Below, one piece after another: positions 8,435-16,502 of a stretch of DNA of 64,000 nt (its first letter is position 1; every line of letters starts with the position of its first letter). The notes beneath the pieces are model-generated. The model was not told the origin of the DNA. It saw only the letters and a program-made list of their open reading frames with translations, and did not search any database. Made by a program: the position numbers and the translations under genes. Origin of the DNA: Dickeya chrysanthemi NCPPB 402 (GTDB lineage: Bacteria > Pseudomonadota > Gammaproteobacteria > Enterobacterales > Enterobacteriaceae); assembly GCF_000406105.1 (NCBI RefSeq), contig NZ_CM001974.1:106950-170949 (forward strand), read 5' to 3'.

Positions 8435-8968
8435 TCATGATAACGACGGATTAGGGCTGGCGCGGGTAAACCGACAGTAATGATAGACGACCGGCCCGGC
8501 GTCGGCGCGCGGGCTGATGCGACGCAATGGGTCGTTGAGATAGAGCACGGCGCCATCGCGGTCCAGCAACGTGCAGGCCAGATCATGTTCGGCCAGCGGC
8601 CGGCCCTGAGCTTTGATACCCAGACTGTGATGAAAACCCGGTGCGGCATGGAGCAGGCTTTGCAGCAGCGGAGTACGAAACTGGAGCGGCGCGCTCTGAT
8701 ACTCGTACAACAGGGTGCTATTGACATGGCGGGCGCAAAAACGGCGACAGAGCGCGATAACTTCGTCGGCATGCAGGCCGGATTCATCACGATGTACCGG
8801 TTCATGCAGAAACCACGGCGTATCAGGGACGACGCGATTCAGAGCAAACCAGGGAGACAGCAAGGCATACTGACCTGCCGTCAGCGGTGTGGCGCGCGTT
8901 TCCACCGTCAGGCTACCGGTTTCCTGCGCGATGAGCGTGCCGGCGGAGGCGAGAACCGGGTCGGTCAC
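8435..8968 (-). CDS. Hypothetical protein of the biosynthetic operon
   Basis: I do not recognise this 177-aa protein. GTG start at 8968, one base after the stop of the gene before it, with a GGGG run 6 nt upstream. It has no signal peptide or membrane segment. Several histidines and cysteines are scattered (ALCRRFCARH, VVYHYCRF). The stretch EHDLACTLLDRDGAVLYLN has the alternating pattern of a strand-turn-strand such as is found in hot-dog fold proteins, but I cannot confirm this. Tight coupling to the flavoprotein gene just upstream and co-transcription with 13 other genes make a role in the same pathway likely. Confidence 0.7.
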   Translation of the reverse strand: MTDPVLASAGTLIAQETGSLTVETRATPLTAGQYALLSPWFALNRVVPDTPWFLHEPVHRDESGLHADEVIALCRRFCARHVNSTLLYEYQSAPLQFRTPLLQSLLHAAPGFHHSLGIKAQGRPLAEHDLACTLLDRDGAVLYLNDPLRRISPRADAGPVVYHYCRFTRASPNPSLS

Positions 8969-8969
8969 G

Positions 8970-10103
8970 TTATACCCCGCGATAGCCGTGGTTAATCAGA
9001 TGGATAAAGGTCGTGCCTTCGGTATATTCAAAGGCTTTTACATCGCGCCAGGCTTTTGCCAGGCGAGGATATTCGCCCATCGCCGCTGGTGGGGCATGAT
9101 GAATGACGGCCATGACCACCTGTTCCGCCACCCGGGTGGCGGTGATTTTTGCCAGCCCGGCGTCGCGACCGCAGTTTTCACCCAGTTCAAAACGCTCGCA
9201 GACCATTCGAACCTGCGCCATGGCGGCTTGTAACTGTCGTCTGGCTTTCATCAGCCAGGCGGCGCGCGGCGTGACCCAACGCTGCTGCAGAGCGAGATCC
9301 AGCGAAGAACGGGCGATGCCGAGTGCGATTGCGCCGACGCAAGGGCGCAACGAGTCGAATGTTACCATGGCGGAACGGGCAAAACGCTCGGTGGGTTTCA
9401 GGTGCTGCCCCAGCAGAGCGCTGTCCGGCACGAACAGATCCCGAAAGGTCAGATGCGATACGTTGCAACCCGGTACGCCGTTGATCGGAATACGTTCGGC
9501 GAACACGCCGTGCTGATGGCGCGGCGAAAAGGTAAACACATTAATGCCGAGCGGGCCGGAGGCGGTACGGGCAAACAGGACGCCGGTATCGGCAATGACG
9601 CCGTTGCCAATCAGATACTTCTCGCCGTTGATCAACCAGCCGCCGTCCACCTTGATGGCGCTGGTCTGGATTTGTTGTGCGTCGCTGCCCACTTCCGGTT
9701 CGGTCATGGCAAAACAGCTCCAGGTTAACTCGCGAGTAAACTGGGAGAAGAACGCCTCTCGCTGTTCCTGGCTGCCCATGCTCTCCACCACCAGCGCCGC
9801 CATACCCGGCCCCGGCGCGGCGAAGAGCAGGTTTGGATCGATATAACCGAATGACTCATACGCCTCGCATCGCAGAGGCAACGGCAACGTCCTCAGGGCG
9901 ACGCCTTGTTCTTCCAGCCAGCAGGTCGGCTGGTAGTCGGCCGGTACACCCAGCGTGTTGAGCATCGGCGCCAGTGAATACTGCGCCGTCAGACGCGCTT
10001 TCTCCGGTGCAATATCGATTTGTCCGCCAAGGTGGCGCCCCTCGGACTGCGTGTCTTCAATCAGGCGCTTTAGGGGCGAAAGGAAGAGGGCGTAATCATT
10101 CAC
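8970..10103 (-). CDS. Acyl-CoA dehydrogenase-like flavoprotein
   Basis: Protein of 377 aa, starting at ATG 10103 and overlapping the upstream VOC gene by 4 nt (ATGA). Family marks: CFAMTEPEVGSDAQQ near residue 130, INGEKYLIGNG just after it, and FEYTEGTTFIHL at the C-terminus. It should bind FAD and desaturate a thioester substrate. Stand-alone enzymes of this family often oxidise aminoacyl groups held on carrier proteins (for example the prolyl oxidation of pyrrole pathways), and two carrier proteins are encoded nearby. It is related to the 6204-7340 product, and the two may act in sequence or together. Confidence 0.86.
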   Translation of the reverse strand: MNDYALFLSPLKRLIEDTQSEGRHLGGQIDIAPEKARLTAQYSLAPMLNTLGVPADYQPTCWLEEQGVALRTLPLPLRCEAYESFGYIDPNLLFAAPGPGMAALVVESMGSQEQREAFFSQFTRELTWSCFAMTEPEVGSDAQQIQTSAIKVDGGWLINGEKYLIGNGVIADTGVLFARTASGPLGINVFTFSPRHQHGVFAERIPINGVPGCNVSHLTFRDLFVPDSALLGQHLKPTERFARSAMVTFDSLRPCVGAIALGIARSSLDLALQQRWVTPRAAWLMKARRQLQAAMAQVRMVCERFELGENCGRDAGLAKITATRVAEQVVMAVIHHAPPAAMGEYPRLAKAWRDVKAFEYTEGTTFIHLINHGYRGV

Positions 10104-10531
10104 GCGGTTTCTCCTTGCGCGATCAGGCTGGTGCTGTCGGACATAATCTCCATGATACCTGCCTCCGGTTTATACAGATGACTGGCCAGCGGCCCCTGTG
10201 GGTAGGCATGGAATGGACGGGTCAGCGCCAGCCAGCCATCAGCACGCAACTGCTGGTATTTCTGATTGAAATCATCCACTTCAAAGCAAATATGGTACGG
10301 CAGGCAATCCTTGTGCTCTTTGTCCAGCATACCGCTGAGCAGCCGGTTCTCCGGCAGCGGTTCCACCAGTTCGATTTGCATATCCTGGCGGGTGGTATTC
10401 ATAAAGGTGACGTAAATCTGCTGAGCGCTGACTTTTTTGCGATGTACCGTGATATGCGGGAAAAAAGCCGCCATCGCGGCGATAGTCGCCTCACTATCTC
10501 TGACGATGTATCCAAGATGGCTGAATTTCAT
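10100..10531 (-). CDS. VOC-family (glyoxalase/epimerase-like) protein
   Basis: Small protein of 143 aa. It has the paired beta-alpha-beta-beta-beta pattern of the vicinal oxygen chelate superfamily: it begins FSHLGYIVRDSE and has a second module around YHICFEVDDF. Candidate metal ligands are H5 in SHLGY, E in QIELVEP, H in YHICFE and E in GIMEIM. The arrangement resembles methylmalonyl-CoA epimerase and lactoylglutathione lyase, which rearrange or epimerise thioesters and hemithioacetals. The substrate here is unknown; an epimerase or isomerase acting on a carrier-bound intermediate would fit the neighbours. The 3' end overlaps the flavoprotein gene by 4 nt. Confidence 0.75.
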   Translation of the reverse strand: MKFSHLGYIVRDSEATIAAMAAFFPHITVHRKKVSAQQIYVTFMNTTRQDMQIELVEPLPENRLLSGMLDKEHKDCLPYHICFEVDDFNQKYQQLRADGWLALTRPFHAYPQGPLASHLYKPEAGIMEIMSDSTSLIAQGETA

Positions 10532-10612
10532 GGTTTTTCTCCCGTCACTACCGTTTGTAACAGACTACCGACGGCAACGGTTTTTTTTTATGCCTGCTTG
10601 CAGGTCGTAGCG

Positions 10613-12139
10613 CTATTTTGAGGAAGTGCTATCTGGAGCGGCGTCGGCTTCGACTTGTCGCATCAACGCCTGACGATCGGTTTTGCCGTGTAACGTCAGC
10701 GGAAAGGGGCCGGTGAAGTGAATGACGCGCGGCACCATATAAGCGGGTAGCCGTTGCGCCAGATCCCGCCGTAGGCCGATGCGTTTCTCGTGAGTATCGG
10801 ATGATAAATGTACGAACAGCATCAACTCCGTTACGCGGTTATCCCGTTTCCCGACAATAACAGCCGCTTGTTGTACGTCGGTAAGTTGGTTGGCTATCGC
10901 TTCGATTTCGCCGGTTTCTATCCGGTTTCCCTGCCATTTTATCTGCCCGTCGTTGCGACCTTTAACAAACAGATTGCCTTGCGCATCCAGATAACCGAGG
11001 TCACCGGTATGGTAGCAGCGCCGACCGTGTCGCCAGCCAAAAAGGCGATTACGCGGATCGGCTTCCGGTAAGTAGCCTGGGCTAATTTGGGGGCCGAACA
11101 GTACGATTTCGCCTGTCGTACCGGCAGGCAGCGGCTCACCGTGCTCATCAACGATGATTGCCTTGCCGTTACCGCCGGCCGGACCAAGCGACAGGGGCGG
11201 TGCGCCGGCGAGAGTCTCTGGCGTTACGCGTGCGGCGTGCGTCATGCAGGTCGCTTCTGTTGGGCCATAACAGTGTAGTAAGGCGGTATGTGGAAAACGT
11301 TGCTGAAGTGTATGTACCAGCGGCGGCAACAGCGCTTCTCCACCGATAGCGATGCAAGTCAGGTCGGGCAGCGTGTGTTGGTTGAAGTCAGGGTCTGAGC
11401 ACATCAAATCAAGAAAGCCGGGGGTGGAAAACCAACTGTCGATCCGCAAGGCCGATTGCGTCAGCAGCGAGAGGTTTTTCCGTGGGCGGATATTATTGAT
11501 ATGGTCCAGCATGGCCAGCGTTTTACCCGTCGCCAGCGTCAGAAAAATATCCATAATGCCCAGATCGAACGACAAACAAGCGTGATTGACGTGTACGCCG
11601 CTTCTTTGCCCATGCAGGAGCGGCATTGCCCAGCGCGCCAACGCATCATAGTTGCCATGGGTAATTTTTACTCCTTTCGGTTCGCCGGTGCTGCCGGAAG
11701 TGGTCAAAATATAGAATACCTGCTCAGGCACCGCGCTGACCGGGCGACGACGTGACGGCATGTCCGGCAGCGAAGCCGTAGCGAGCGTCGCGATGGATAA
11801 CTGCGGTAGCGCCGTATGGGGCGGGAAGGTGAGCAACAACAGATCCGCCTGCGTCACGTCGATAATGTGGGCAAGACGAGCGGGCGGATTAGCGATATCG
11901 ACGAAGGTGAACGGAATGGCTTCAAATGCGCAGGCCAGCATGGCTGCCGCCGCATCCAGTTGCTTGTGGCCGTAAATCATCGCGCAGTGTGGCTTGTGCT
12001 GTTGCAGCGCCTGCCGTATGCCTTCCACCCGGTATCCCAACTGCGCAAAGGTATAGCTGCCGCCGTCGTTGATGATGGCGAGGCGCTGCGGATTCTCCCG
12101 CATCCAGCTCTGGATAGGATTAAGAACTGACGAAAACAT
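10613..12139 (-). CDS. DltA-like amino-acid adenylating enzyme
   Basis: AMP-forming ligase of 508 aa. Core motifs are intact: TTSGSTGEPKGV (A3), YGPTEATC (A5), YHTGDLG (A7) and TLHGKTDR (A10, with the adenylating Lys). Length, and the run around VYGHKQLDAAAAMLACAFEAIPFTF-like positions near 55-80, recall D-alanine:carrier ligases (DltA) and NRPS adenylation domains, not fatty-acid CoA ligases. It would activate an amino acid as the AMP ester and load a carrier protein. Its start overlaps the upstream ligase gene by 20 nt; an 82-nt gap precedes the VOC gene. Substrate cannot be read with confidence from sequence alone. Confidence 0.82.
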   Translation of the reverse strand: MFSSVLNPIQSWMRENPQRLAIINDGGSYTFAQLGYRVEGIRQALQQHKPHCAMIYGHKQLDAAAAMLACAFEAIPFTFVDIANPPARLAHIIDVTQADLLLLTFPPHTALPQLSIATLATASLPDMPSRRRPVSAVPEQVFYILTTSGSTGEPKGVKITHGNYDALARWAMPLLHGQRSGVHVNHACLSFDLGIMDIFLTLATGKTLAMLDHINNIRPRKNLSLLTQSALRIDSWFSTPGFLDLMCSDPDFNQHTLPDLTCIAIGGEALLPPLVHTLQQRFPHTALLHCYGPTEATCMTHAARVTPETLAGAPPLSLGPAGGNGKAIIVDEHGEPLPAGTTGEIVLFGPQISPGYLPEADPRNRLFGWRHGRRCYHTGDLGYLDAQGNLFVKGRNDGQIKWQGNRIETGEIEAIANQLTDVQQAAVIVGKRDNRVTELMLFVHLSSDTHEKRIGLRRDLAQRLPAYMVPRVIHFTGPFPLTLHGKTDRQALMRQVEADAAPDSTSSK

Positions 12140-13679
12140 AGCGTTTGCCTTTATCGAGCGCTTGCTGCGTGACGCACCGGCGGTCGAGCTTACTGTTGTG
12201 GTTGAGCGCGGCGTGGTCTACCGGATACCAGAATTTGGGCACCATATAGAGCGGAAAATAGCGGCGCAGGTAGTCCGCCAGCACCGGCAAAATATCCGGC
12301 TGACTGGACAGAATAAACGCCTGCAGACCCTGGGGCGTATTGTGTAATAGCCACGGGGTGACGATGGCATCCTGTACCTGCGGATGTTCCCGCAGCGCAT
12401 TCTCGATGTCGTCGAGAGCGATGCGGTAACCCTGAATTTTTAACTCGCTGTCTTCCCGTCCGTGAAAATAGAGCAGGTTATTGCGCAGTGAGCCGATATC
12501 GCCGGTGCGGTAGTGGCGCGTGCCGTCCGGGTCGATACTAAACCGCGATGCCTGAGCCGGCGACGCGTTCAGGTAGCCTTCGCTGACTGCCGGGCCGGTA
12601 ATGACGATTTCCCCGCGCTCGCTGTCTGCCGGGGCATCAATGTGCAGGATGACGCCCGGGCGAACATAACCCAGCGGCAGCGGCGTATCGTCATCCAGCA
12701 TGTTCGGCGTAATGTCGCAGGCGGTCACGGCGACCGTGCACTCCGTCGGGCCGTAGGTATTGACGATACGACAGCCCGGAAACGCTCGCCACAGCGTGCC
12801 GACCAGCTCTTTTGTCAGGACTTCGCCGCAAAAGATAAACGTGTTCAATCGCGGCAGGTTGTCGTGACGGAACGCGCGATCCCGCAGATAACTTCGGGTT
12901 AGCGACGGTGTGCTGACCCAGGTTTGCACGCCGGTATCGGCGTGGCGGGCGATCATTTTGCGGGTATTGATGACGTCGCGGTAGTCGAGTACCGAAATCG
13001 GTTGGCGATAATGCCATGCCAGCCACAGCTCGTACTGGGCGACGTCGAAGCAGTAGCGAATATTGCCGCTGATAGGGCCGGGGGCGGGAAAAGCGTCCGC
13101 GGCCCAGCGCACGAAGTGCGCCAGATTGGCGTAGCTCACCTGGATGCCTTTGGGCGCGCCGGTGGTACCGGAAGAGAACATGATGTAAGCGATGCCGCTG
13201 ACGGCGTTCCGGCCGAACGCCAGCCCCATCTGGTGACAGTGTTCAGCCAGTCGGGCGGCAGGCCGATTGCCAGTGGGATCAATATCATCGACCCCTGTCA
13301 CCGTCAGCGACGGGATGCCGGTTTCGGGCGCTGCCCGGTCGGTGGCGTTGAGGAGCAACCCTGCCTGAATGCTGTCGGCGATAAAACGCAGACGTTCGTC
13401 GGTATTATCGGTTTCCACCGGCACCACCGGATGACCCGTCAACAGGCAAGCCCACCAGGCAATCAGACACGCCGGGTGTTTGTGCCCGAACAGTATGACC
13501 GGTGCCGGTTGACGACGCCCGCTGGCGATATGTCGCGCCTGTAGTTGATCCGCCAGCGCCAGTGCGCCGAGGTACAACTGGTGGTACGTCAGCGAACCTT
13601 CAATGTGATGGCAGGCGGGGGTATGCACGCCGTCGAACCGTGCCAACAAGGTGGTCAGGTATTGCCACGAGGCGATCAT
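12120..13679 (-). CDS. AMP-forming amino-acid/acyl ligase
   Basis: Ligase of 519 aa from ATG 13679, overlapping the carrier-protein stop by 4 nt (ATGA). A TTG at 13685 is an unlikely alternative. Motifs: MFSSGTTGAPKGI (A3), NTYGPTECTVAV (A5), YRTGDIG (A7), KIQGYRIALDDIE (A8) and HNSKLDRR (A10). The YGPTE and GYRI patterns are typical of amino-acid adenylation domains. Direct coupling to the 102-aa carrier protein suggests it loads that protein. With the next gene it forms a tandem pair of adenylating enzymes. In published work on the Vfm system, variation in biosynthetic genes named vfmO/vfmP tracks signal specificity; I cannot assign those letters here. Confidence 0.84.
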   Translation of the reverse strand: MIASWQYLTTLLARFDGVHTPACHHIEGSLTYHQLYLGALALADQLQARHIASGRRQPAPVILFGHKHPACLIAWWACLLTGHPVVPVETDNTDERLRFIADSIQAGLLLNATDRAAPETGIPSLTVTGVDDIDPTGNRPAARLAEHCHQMGLAFGRNAVSGIAYIMFSSGTTGAPKGIQVSYANLAHFVRWAADAFPAPGPISGNIRYCFDVAQYELWLAWHYRQPISVLDYRDVINTRKMIARHADTGVQTWVSTPSLTRSYLRDRAFRHDNLPRLNTFIFCGEVLTKELVGTLWRAFPGCRIVNTYGPTECTVAVTACDITPNMLDDDTPLPLGYVRPGVILHIDAPADSERGEIVITGPAVSEGYLNASPAQASRFSIDPDGTRHYRTGDIGSLRNNLLYFHGREDSELKIQGYRIALDDIENALREHPQVQDAIVTPWLLHNTPQGLQAFILSSQPDILPVLADYLRRYFPLYMVPKFWYPVDHAALNHNSKLDRRCVTQQALDKGKRYVFVSS

Positions 13680-13984
13680 ACACAAGGTACGCCAGGCTCC
13701 CGTTGCGAGTGAATAAAACGACCGAGCGAATCAATGGTGCTGAGCTGCTGGCTGTCCAGCGTCACCGGATCGATGGATAACCCCTCTATCATCTCCTCCA
13801 GATACATCATCAGTTCGATGAAAATGCCGCTTTCGAATCCTAAATCCCGTTCCAGATTGGTATGTGGATGCAGTTCTGACAGGTCATCCGTTTCCAGCAC
13901 CATGCCGATCGCCGTGACGATCTTCGGGTAATAAAAGTCCGGGTCGTAGCCGGTTATCGGGGTGTAAGCAGTATCACATGACAT
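13676..13984 (-). CDS. Free-standing acyl/peptidyl carrier protein
   Basis: Small acidic protein of 102 aa. The phosphopantetheine site is most likely S52 in the segment LERDLGFESGIFIELM, where LGFES matches the usual LG-x-(D/E)-S signature. Long helices flank it, as in a four-helix carrier fold. It lies between two ligase genes: it starts 5 nt after the 13990-15573 stop and overlaps the 12120-13679 start. Substrate-loading by one or both neighbours is the natural reading. The transferase encoded at 2723-3472 would convert it to the holo form. Confidence 0.8.
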   Translation of the reverse strand: MSCDTAYTPITGYDPDFYYPKIVTAIGMVLETDDLSELHPHTNLERDLGFESGIFIELMMYLEEMIEGLSIDPVTLDSQQLSTIDSLGRFIHSQREPGVPCV

Positions 13985-13989
13985 CGGCG

Positions 13990-15573
13990 TTACTCCATCA
14001 AGCCGGGTTGCGTAGAAGCCTGCATCGTCGTGCCGGCCATCAGTTGCTCTTGCAGCAGAGAACGGTTGATCTTGCCGTTCGGAGTAAGGGGGAGCTGGGA
14101 CATCAGCCGGAAACGGTGGGGCACCATATACGATTCCATCTGGGTTTTACTCCAGCGCGCCAGCGCCTTTTCGTTCAGATTGCCGCGGGTTACCACGCAG
14201 GCGATGATTTCATCGCTGTAGATCGGGTGTGGTACGCCGATTACCGCTGCCTGCACCACCTGCGGATGACGGTTGAGTACGGCTTCCACCTCTTTCGGTG
14301 CGACTTTTTCACCGCAACTTTTCAGCATTTCATCCTGACGGCCGACGAAATAGAGCAGCCCCTGTTCATCCAGCCGACAGATATCGCCGGTGTACAGCAC
14401 TTTCTCACCCGGTAGCAGGCCGGGGCGCAGCTTCTCAGCGCTCTTTTCTTCATTGCGCCAGTAGCCGCACATCACGGTTGCGCCGCGGATGACCAGCTCG
14501 CCGGTGGCGTTGCGGGTCTGCCGTTGTCCGTTGTCATCCACCACCCAGAGTTCGGTGTTGGGGATCGCGATACCGACGCTTTGCGGGTGGGTGGCAAGGT
14601 ATTCCGGCGGCAGATAGGTACAACGGTGGCACTCGGTCAACCCATACATCGAGTAGAGGCGTGCCTGTGGGAAAATATGGCGTAATTGATCAATATCGTT
14701 GATATGCAGCGCCGCGGCGGTATTGGTGATGGTGCGGATGGCGCTGAAGTTATAGCGGGAAGCCAGTGGTGCAATCAGGCGCAGCAGGGTCGGTACGAGC
14801 GGCAGCACGGTCGCACGCAACGTGACCATGCGTTGCAGCGACAGCAACGGCCGTCGAAAATCGGGCTCCACGATCAACGTGCACTGCGCCAGCGCCGACA
14901 TAATGACCTGATACAAACCGTAGTCGAAGCTCATTGGAATGAACGACATGATGCGATCGTCGTCGCGCAGTTGCAGGTAACCGGCCACCGAACTGGCGGC
15001 GGTAATCATATTGCGGCGGCTGAGCATCACCCCTTTGGGATGGCCGGTAGAACCGGACGTGTAGAGAATACACGCCAGATCAAGATCGATGCCCGTCGTC
15101 TTGCGCTCGCATTCGGCAGCGATGCGATACGGTTCATCGGCCAATACGGCCGTGACATCGCTGCTAAAACAGATGCGGGTATGACGGTTGTATTGCTGCC
15201 AGTGTTCGCTGGCCTGCGCGATGTTGATTTCGTCCGCCAGCGCGTGGTGGGTTATCAGTAATCGGCAACCGGCATTATCCACCAGCCAACTCAGTTTGGC
15301 GGCTTTGGTTTCCGGGTTCAGCGGAATGAAGATTGCGCCCAGATACTGCAACGCCCAGAAATACAGCACGAACGTCAATGAGTTTGGCAGGTAGACGATC
15401 ACCCGATCTCCCTTCTCCACCCCTTTTTCCCGCAGATAATCCGCCAACTGGCGGGCTTGCAGGCGCAACATAAACCAACTGACTTCGCGATCGGTATCAA
15501 TAATGGCGGTTTTATTCGCCGCTTCTTTGGCTGCCCGGTCAAGCCAGGCGGTCAGGTGGGTAATGTTCGTCAT
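13990..15573 (-). CDS. Acyl-CoA/acyl-ACP synthetase-like AMP ligase
   Basis: Ligase of 527 aa. I start at ATG 15573, which has AAGGA 5 nt upstream, over ATG 15579; the longer open frame upstream is shadow. Motifs: LYTSGSTGHPKGVMLS (A3), YGLTECHRC (A5), YTGDICRL (A7), KSCGEKVAPKEVE (A8) and TPNGKINR (A10). The YGLTE and GEKVAPKEVE forms are those of acyl-CoA synthetases and fatty-acyl-AMP ligases, so this enzyme probably activates a carboxylic acid. The other two ligases look more like amino-acid activators. The carrier protein gene follows after 5 nt. Confidence 0.85.
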   Translation of the reverse strand: MTNITHLTAWLDRAAKEAANKTAIIDTDREVSWFMLRLQARQLADYLREKGVEKGDRVIVYLPNSLTFVLYFWALQYLGAIFIPLNPETKAAKLSWLVDNAGCRLLITHHALADEINIAQASEHWQQYNRHTRICFSSDVTAVLADEPYRIAAECERKTTGIDLDLACILYTSGSTGHPKGVMLSRRNMITAASSVAGYLQLRDDDRIMSFIPMSFDYGLYQVIMSALAQCTLIVEPDFRRPLLSLQRMVTLRATVLPLVPTLLRLIAPLASRYNFSAIRTITNTAAALHINDIDQLRHIFPQARLYSMYGLTECHRCTYLPPEYLATHPQSVGIAIPNTELWVVDDNGQRQTRNATGELVIRGATVMCGYWRNEEKSAEKLRPGLLPGEKVLYTGDICRLDEQGLLYFVGRQDEMLKSCGEKVAPKEVEAVLNRHPQVVQAAVIGVPHPIYSDEIIACVVTRGNLNEKALARWSKTQMESYMVPHRFRLMSQLPLTPNGKINRSLLQEQLMAGTTMQASTQPGLME

Positions 15574-15584
15574 GGGCATCCTTA

Positions 15585-16502
15585 TCAGGTACAGGAAGAA
15601 AGAGGGAGCGGCCGGGCATCGTGCGGTTGATAACGCAATACGCAGACGGTGAGATGGCGCCTTTCCGGCACAGCTAACAGGTAACGTTGCCCCGGCTCCG
15701 CATGCTGTTTCAGGTAGACGAATGGAGCGGCGCACAGCAATGAGGCCGGTACATTCGCCAGACGAAGTTCGGGGAGCGCGCCTTGCAGCGCGGTTACCAG
15801 CGACGGGCTAGCCAGTAACGTCGAGGGTAATCCATCTGCCATCGGCAAGCGTGAGAGCAATTGCCGCAGGGTTGCCGCCAGATCGCCCTGATCCGCGTAA
15901 GGCTGGCGATAATACCCCTCAAATACCAGCCCGATGGCTTCATCGGTCGGACGTTTTTCCATTCGTATCAGGCAGCAGTTCTTTTGAGGATGCGCCTGGG
16001 CCAGCTGTTCGCTGGGATAAGGCGCCACATCCTGATCGGCAATCATCAGCAATGCTTCGCGCCGGTTGTCGTCACAGGCCAGATAGTCATCGATGGTGTG
16101 CAGTGCGAAAAAGGGCGCGGCCAGCCCACGATCCGACACCGACAGCCCGAACGCGTGGCGAGCATCGCAGGCATGGATCAACGCATTGGAGACGGCGCAG
16201 CCGAGATCGCTATCCGGGGTCCAGTGGGCGAATACCACTAAATCAAGTTGCTGTAATGTGCCGCGTGCCTGCAATTCAGGCAACAGCGTCTGCATCATGG
16301 TACTAAAGCTGTAACGACCGCTATTCAGCCAGCGGGTCAACAGGGCGTTGTCCGGTTCTCCCATTTCGCCATGAGAGCGAAAAAAAGCGCGTAGGTAATC
16401 CGCCATTAGATCCTGATTAGGATGCGGCGCCGGTAATACGGCGTCGTTCTCGGGCGCGAAAGTGCGCCATACCAGGTCATCCGGCTGGATACACAGCGTC
16501 AT
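15585..16502 (-). CDS. Thiolase-fold protein lacking the catalytic Cys (paralog of 5363-6220)
   Basis: Protein of 305 aa starting at ATG 16502, overlapping the decarboxylase stop by 4 nt. Shared segments with the 5363-6220 product include LLPELQAR, FAHWTPDSDLG, SVSDRGLAAPFFAL, LLMIADQDVAPY and CAAPFVYLKQHAEPG. The place of a KAS III cysteine is taken by RGLAAPF. Neither paralog has the His/Asn motifs near the C-terminus and both end soon after the last strand. The best reading is a degenerate ketosynthase-fold subunit that pairs with one of the Cys-bearing KAS III-like proteins, or a carrier-protein-binding scaffold. I cannot name a family with certainty. Confidence 0.55.
   Translation of the reverse strand: MTLCIQPDDLVWRTFAPENDAVLPAPHPNQDLMADYLRAFFRSHGEMGEPDNALLTRWLNSGRYSFSTMMQTLLPELQARGTLQQLDLVVFAHWTPDSDLGCAVSNALIHACDARHAFGLSVSDRGLAAPFFALHTIDDYLACDDNRREALLMIADQDVAPYPSEQLAQAHPQKNCCLIRMEKRPTDEAIGLVFEGYYRQPYADQGDLAATLRQLLSRLPMADGLPSTLLASPSLVTALQGALPELRLANVPASLLCAAPFVYLKQHAEPGQRYLLAVPERRHLTVCVLRYQPHDARPLPLSSCT

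Noticed and set aside
8154..8480. Long open frames on the plus strand opposite the 14-gene operon
   Set aside because: Antisense shadows of well-supported GC-rich genes; none has a ribosome site with a recognisable product.
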